Source of the DNA: Wenzhouxiangella sp. 15190
GTDB lineage: Bacteria; Pseudomonadota; Gammaproteobacteria; Xanthomonadales; Wenzhouxiangellaceae
Assembly (NCBI RefSeq): GCF_003417465.1
Contig: NZ_QVMV01000049.1
Coordinates: 1-36,470, forward strand
Reading direction: 5' to 3'
DNA length: 36,470 bases
The notes beneath the pieces are model-generated. The model ran no database searches. It had not been told where the DNA came from and saw nothing but the letters and a program-made list of their open reading frames with translations. Of this stretch, positions 33,401 through 36,470 are shown in pieces. Numbering within the stretch: the stretch's first letter is position 1; each line of letters starts with the position of its first letter. Both the position numbers and the translations under genes were made by a program.

Positions 33401-34296
33401 ATGGCGGTGGGATGGTTGTGCGTCTCCACCTTGATCTGGATATGGGCGCGGCCGGGTTGATGGACATACGCGGGACGCTGCGGCGCGGTGGACAGGATTT
33501 CGACCTCGAAGCCTTCGATGACCGCGGCGTTGTCGTCGTAGGCGACCAGGGTGCCGTCCGGCGTGGCCGCATGGGTGCTGCGAATCAGGCCGAACAGCGT
33601 CCCGTCGACGGATTTCCCGTCGACGCGCCAGCTGGCATTGAAGATCTTGTGGCGGCAGTGCTCGGAGTTGGCCTGGGCGAACATCATCAGCTCGGCGTCG
33701 CTGGGATCACGGCCCATGCGACCGTAGGCATCGACCAGGTAGTCGATTTCATCGTCGCTCAGCGCCAGGCCGAGTTCGCGGTTGTACGCCGACAGGGTGG
33801 AAGCGGCGTCGGCACCGAGCTGCATCACGCCCAACGGGGCGAAAGCACGCTCAGCGAACCAGCCCTGCAGCGCATCCAGCCGATCGAGCACCACCTGCGT
33901 CATGCGATCGTGCAGGCGCTGCCTGGCGGCGGGCGCAAGCTCTTCGGCGTTGATGCCCTCGAACTCGAAAAGGGTCGCGTGCTCCAGGCGCGAGAAGGTG
34001 GCCAGATCACAGCGCCTGAGAATGTCGACGGCCTTGCTCGCCCAGGGGGTCACCGTGCCGGGACGGGGCACGACCAGCAGCTGGCGGGCCGAAAGCCTGT
34101 CGCGGTCGAGCGGTTCGGCCGACAACAGGGACAGCAAGCGATGGCGCTGCGGTTCGGACGGCAGGCTGTCTGCATCGATCAGGAACAACTCGCGCGCCCG
34201 CAGTCGAATCTCACGTCCCTGCAGTGCGGACAGTTCACCGGCAAGTTGGGATAAACGAAACGGCGGCAGGGAGTCCCTGCCGAGGAGGACAATCAT
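30460..34296 (-). CDS. purL: Phosphoribosylformylglycinamidine synthase
   Basis: A 1278-residue large-type PurL that makes FGAM from FGAR, glutamine and ATP in purine synthesis. In order it has an N-terminal domain, a linker, two AIR-synthase-like halves (metal and ATP sites around KVETHNHPTAI and NPIKSIHDVGAGGLSNAL), and a glutaminase domain from about residue 1025. The catalytic cysteine is in GVCNGCQM (near 1123), with His and Glu in MPHPERLL (near 1243 and 1245). Length matches E. coli PurL (about 1295). The ATG at 34296 (MIVLLGRDSLPPFRLSQL) is preferred to a TTG eight codons upstream. Confidence 0.98.
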   Translation of the reverse strand: MIVLLGRDSLPPFRLSQLAGELSALQGREIRLRARELFLIDADSLPSEPQRHRLLSLLSAEPLDRDRLSARQLLVVPRPGTVTPWASKAVDILRRCDLATFSRLEHATLFEFEGINAEELAPAARQRLHDRMTQVVLDRLDALQGWFAERAFAPLGVMQLGADAASTLSAYNRELGLALSDDEIDYLVDAYGRMGRDPSDAELMMFAQANSEHCRHKIFNASWRVDGKSVDGTLFGLIRSTHAATPDGTLVAYDDNAAVIEGFEVEILSTAPQRPAYVHQPGRAHIQIKVETHNHPTAISPDPGAATGSGGEIRDESATGRGARPIAALCGFSVSDLHIPDWAQPWETAPAQPDRMASALEIMRDGPIGAARFNNEFGRPALLGYFRTFSERIGERLWGYHKPIMIAGGSGMIADGQTHKKPLAAGDRIIVLGGPAMLIGLGGGAASSMSSGQSDADLDFASVQRPNPEIQRRAQEVIDRCWLQGENNPIKSIHDVGAGGLSNALPELLHDGGVGGCLELRSIPTNDPALSPMELWCNEAQERYVLAVAPGDLDRFAALCERERCPWADLGEATDDGQLLLADRLGERAAVDMSLEVLLGKAPRMHRDAITERIAPETGVLEGVTLDQAADRVLALPSVGSKQFLITIGDRSVGGLSVRDQMVGPHQVPVADCAISLLDYTGYAGTAMAMGERTPLAVHDSAAAARVAVGEVLTNLAGVVVRDRAHIKLSANWMAAAGAPGQDAALREAVEAVAALCPELNLSIPVGKDSLSMQTVWHDGDEERRMIAPVSLIVSGFAPVPDVRRHLTPELRDNVDSRLVLIDLGHRRLGGSALAQVYSRQLGEVPDVDDVDALKSAFEAVQKLVADESILACHDRSDGGLFTTVLEMALAGRCGLRLELGPDEGDPMAALFNEELGLVMQVAVDDLPDVESELARAGLGEKTSIIGEVVDGHRFEIFAGDREVFRRDLPDLARRWAETSYRMQRLRDHPECADEEFEAIGDFTRPGLVPKLIFEPPASVSVNTGARPRVAILREQGVNGQREMAQAFISAGFEAVDVHMSDLEAGRQKLADFHGLAACGGFSFGDVLGAGQGWARSILFNHALRDAFQAFFEDPGCFALGVCNGCQMLSALREIIPGSEAWPDFVVNRSRQFEARLSQVAIEESPSLFFSGMAGSRLPVVSSHGEGRAQFSEGPVADLPVAVRYVKENGAPAISYPDNPNGSPDGITGLSSATGRVTIMMPHPERLLRAVNYSWAPREWGELSPWMKMFHNARLWLE

Positions 34297-34392
34297 GCGA
34301 GACCCCGCAAGAACGCTCAAGTCAGCGCGCCATTATAGGGCACTGGGCCCACTGTAATGCCCGGACCGGTCATGCGGCCCGGGCAGGCGTTA

Positions 34393-35127
34393 TCAATCGT
34401 CCGGAGTCTCGGCCTGCGAGAGGGATTCCAGCCGCTGGCGCAGCTGCTCGGGCGGAACATAACCGGGAATCATGTTGCCGTCGGGCGTGACCATCGAGGG
34501 TGTACCGGTCACACCGAGTGCGCGGCCGAGCTGGTACTGTTCTTCGACCGGATTTTCGCACTTGGCTTCGGGAGGCTGGCTGCCTGACTTGGCGGTGGTC
34601 ATCGCGCCCTGACGATCCTCGGCGCACCAGACCGACACCATGGTGTCGTAGGTTTCCGAATCCGCGCCGGCGCGCGGGAAAGCCAGGTAATTGATTCGGA
34701 TACCCTCGTTGACATAGTCGTAGATTTGTTCGTGCAGGCGGCGGCAATAGCCACAGCTGGTATCGGTGAAAACCATCAGCTCATAGTCGGCATCTTCCGG
34801 GCCGAATGACACCATGTCCGACGCGTCGAGATCGGCCAACTGGTTCCGGCGCAGGACCGTCTTGGCGGCATCCGTGAGATCCTTCTGGGTTTCCAGATCG
34901 ATCAACCGGCCCTGCATCAGGTAGCGGCCGCTTTCGCTCATGTAGACAATTTCGTTGTTGAGCTGTACTTCCATTACCCCCGGCATAGGGGTTTCCGCAA
35001 TCGCGAACGTTTCCAGTTCCGGCACCAAGGTGCGCACGCGTTCTTCGATCGCCTGCTCGTCGGCGGCCGCAACCAGTCCGGTCAGGGTGATGCCCAGGGC
35101 TACTACGAGTCCCGTCAAGATTTTCAT
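34393..35127 (-). CDS. dsbC: Periplasmic disulfide isomerase DsbC
   Basis: A 244-residue protein with a signal peptide (MKILTGLVVALGITLTGLVAA) and a mature part of about 223 residues. A dimerisation domain (FAIAETPMPGVMEVQLNNEIVYMSE, quoted up to its core) is followed by a thioredoxin-like domain with the active site DTSCGYCRRLHEQI and the cis-proline in GVTGTPSMVT. It shuffles wrong disulfides in exported proteins, being kept reduced by DsbD. AAGGAGT lies five bases before the ATG at 35127. It lies downstream of xerD, as in E. coli (xerD-dsbC). Secreted proteins of this window with many cysteines are possible clients. Confidence 0.95.
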   Translation of the reverse strand: MKILTGLVVALGITLTGLVAAADEQAIEERVRTLVPELETFAIAETPMPGVMEVQLNNEIVYMSESGRYLMQGRLIDLETQKDLTDAAKTVLRRNQLADLDASDMVSFGPEDADYELMVFTDTSCGYCRRLHEQIYDYVNEGIRINYLAFPRAGADSETYDTMVSVWCAEDRQGAMTTAKSGSQPPEAKCENPVEEQYQLGRALGVTGTPSMVTPDGNMIPGYVPPEQLRQRLESLSQAETPDD

Positions 35128-35256
35128 CCGATACTCCTTGGAAAACATTTCAGTCAGGCTTCAATCGCTATCGCGCAATGATAGCGGACTGTCGCATGCC
35201 TGGTTGGATCACGAGAAGGCCAACAAGTTCGCACCATGATCCTGGCCATTACAGAG

Positions 35257-36185
35257 TCAGCCACGTGGGTGGTGGCGCTCGTGCAGGGACTTCAACCGCG
35301 CTCGCGAGACATGCGTATAGATTTGCGTGGTCGCCAGGTCCGCATGGCCGAGCAACATCTGCACCACACGCAGATCCGCGCCGTTGTCGAGCAGGTGAGT
35401 TGCGAACGAATGACGCAGGCGATGGGGATGCACCGGCTGCCGGATTCCGGCTCTCAGGGCGAGCTGGCGAATACGCGCCCAGATCGCCTGGCGTGACAGC
35501 GCCCGGCCGCTTTTCGATACGAATACCCAGTCGCCCTGTGGACGAAGCGCCGAGCGAACCGCAAGCCAGTGCTGAACGGCACCACAGGCCGTTTCGCCCA
35601 GCGGCACCAGCCGTTCGCGCCCGCCTTTTCCAACCACCCGCACGACACCTTGGCCCAGATTCATGCGTGACAGGGTCAGCCCGACAAGCTCCGAGACCCG
35701 CATTCCCGTTGCATACAGGGTCTCCAGTACCGCCCTGTCTCGCACGTCGAGCGGCCGGTCGCCGTCCGGCACAGCCAGCAGCGCTTCCACCTCGCTTGCG
35801 GTCAGTGTCCCGGGCAACGCACGCGGGCGCTTCGGCCCATCGAGATCGAGCATGGGATCCCGGGCAATTCGGCGCTCGCGCGACGCCCAGGCGAAAAACT
35901 GGCGCAAGCAGGAGAGCTGGCGAACGACGCTGCTGGTGTTTGCGCCGGAGCGCATGCGGTCGGCAAGAAACTCGAGAACCTCGGTACGGGAAATCTGCAC
36001 GATCGGGCGATTGACGCGAGCCAGAAAGTGCTTGAGGTCGTTGTGGTAAGCGTCCGCGGTCGCGGGCGCAATGCCACGCTCGGCCCAGAGCGCATCGAGA
36101 AAGGTGTCGATCAGCCGATCATGGTCGGCCGGAGGATGGGAATCGGGGGTGGCGGTCGCCACCCCCGGGGAAGTTCCCTTCTCGC

Positions 36186-36189
<4 letters not shown>
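35257..36189 (-). CDS. xerD: Site-specific tyrosine recombinase XerD
   Basis: A 310-residue tyrosine recombinase for chromosome dimer resolution at dif with XerC. The N-terminal core-binding domain contains [19 protein letters not shown]. The catalytic residues are visible: Arg in [13 protein letters not shown], Lys in the beta-hairpin after RVVGKG, the HxxR in [14 protein letters not shown], His in [16 protein letters not shown] and the Tyr in the same motif. The ending [16 protein letters not shown] is that of XerD rather than XerC. The start is a TTG at 36189 that overlaps the upstream stop (TTGA); a GTG at 36162 gives 301 residues and is also possible. Confidence 0.95.
36144..36167. repeat. 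Perfect hairpin inside the xerD start
   Basis: CGGGGGTGGCG at 36144-36154 pairs perfectly with CGCCACCCCCG at 36157-36167 around two bases. The hairpin lies between the TTG and just after the GTG candidate starts of xerD. On the minus strand it reads as Gly-Val-Ala-Thr-Ala-Thr-Pro. It could restrict translation from the first codon or help the ribosome select a start. Confidence 0.65.

Positions 36190-36470
<281 letters not shown>

Noticed and set aside
30745-34254. 1169-residue open frame on the plus strand opposite purL
   Set aside because: Arg/His/Gly-rich shadow of the GC-rich purL codons; no domain, no ribosome site.

Overview
The window reads as a high-GC gammaproteobacterial chromosome. 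The type II secretion genes follow the Xanthomonas xps order (E-F-G-H-I-J-K-L-M-N-D), with an XpsN-type gene and no gspC. The xerD-dsbC pair and other housekeeping genes (aspS, purL, ettA) also fit a gammaproteobacterium. A member of the Xanthomonadales/Wenzhouxiangella neighbourhood is plausible, but that is inference. Most genes are on the minus strand. I saw no rRNA, tRNA, insertion sequence, prophage or CRISPR array.

Layout. 1-8.2 kb: an unknown secreted protein, an alpha/beta hydrolase, aspS preceded by an FmdB-type zinc-ribbon gene, a small kinase-like gene, an SDR epimerase and ettA. 8.2-13.7 kb: a tightly overlapping minus-strand polysaccharide operon (ABC-2 permease, Wzt-like ATPase with C-terminal domain, GT2, methyltransferase, GT2, SDR). 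13.7-16.2 kb: a more AT-rich patch with a parvulin isomerase, an unknown secreted protein and a 485-base gap. 16.2-17.9 kb: a large secreted protein with its own promoter-like element, hairpin leader and terminator. 18.0-29.8 kb: a lipoprotein and a complete xps-type type II secretion operon. 29.8-36.5 kb: a putative exosortase-H-associated membrane protein, purL, dsbC, xerD and the tail of a lysine-rich repeat protein.

The most unusual content is repetitive. Five gene boundaries carry long imperfect inverted repeats made of short AT-rich words, different at each locus but alike in design: an A-rich 5' arm, a short or structured centre and a T-rich 3' arm. A second, GC-rich family has a CCCGGA...TCCGGG palindrome, often next to GGAGGT. 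Members or fragments of both families form the N-terminal leaders of three consecutive pseudopilin genes, gspH, gspI and gspJ. The predicted prepilin leaders become 27, 63 and 68 residues, against 8 in gspG. Because prepilin peptidase removes the leader, these may be protein-neutral landing sites for repeats inside an essential-looking operon. This is the main candidate for something undescribed.
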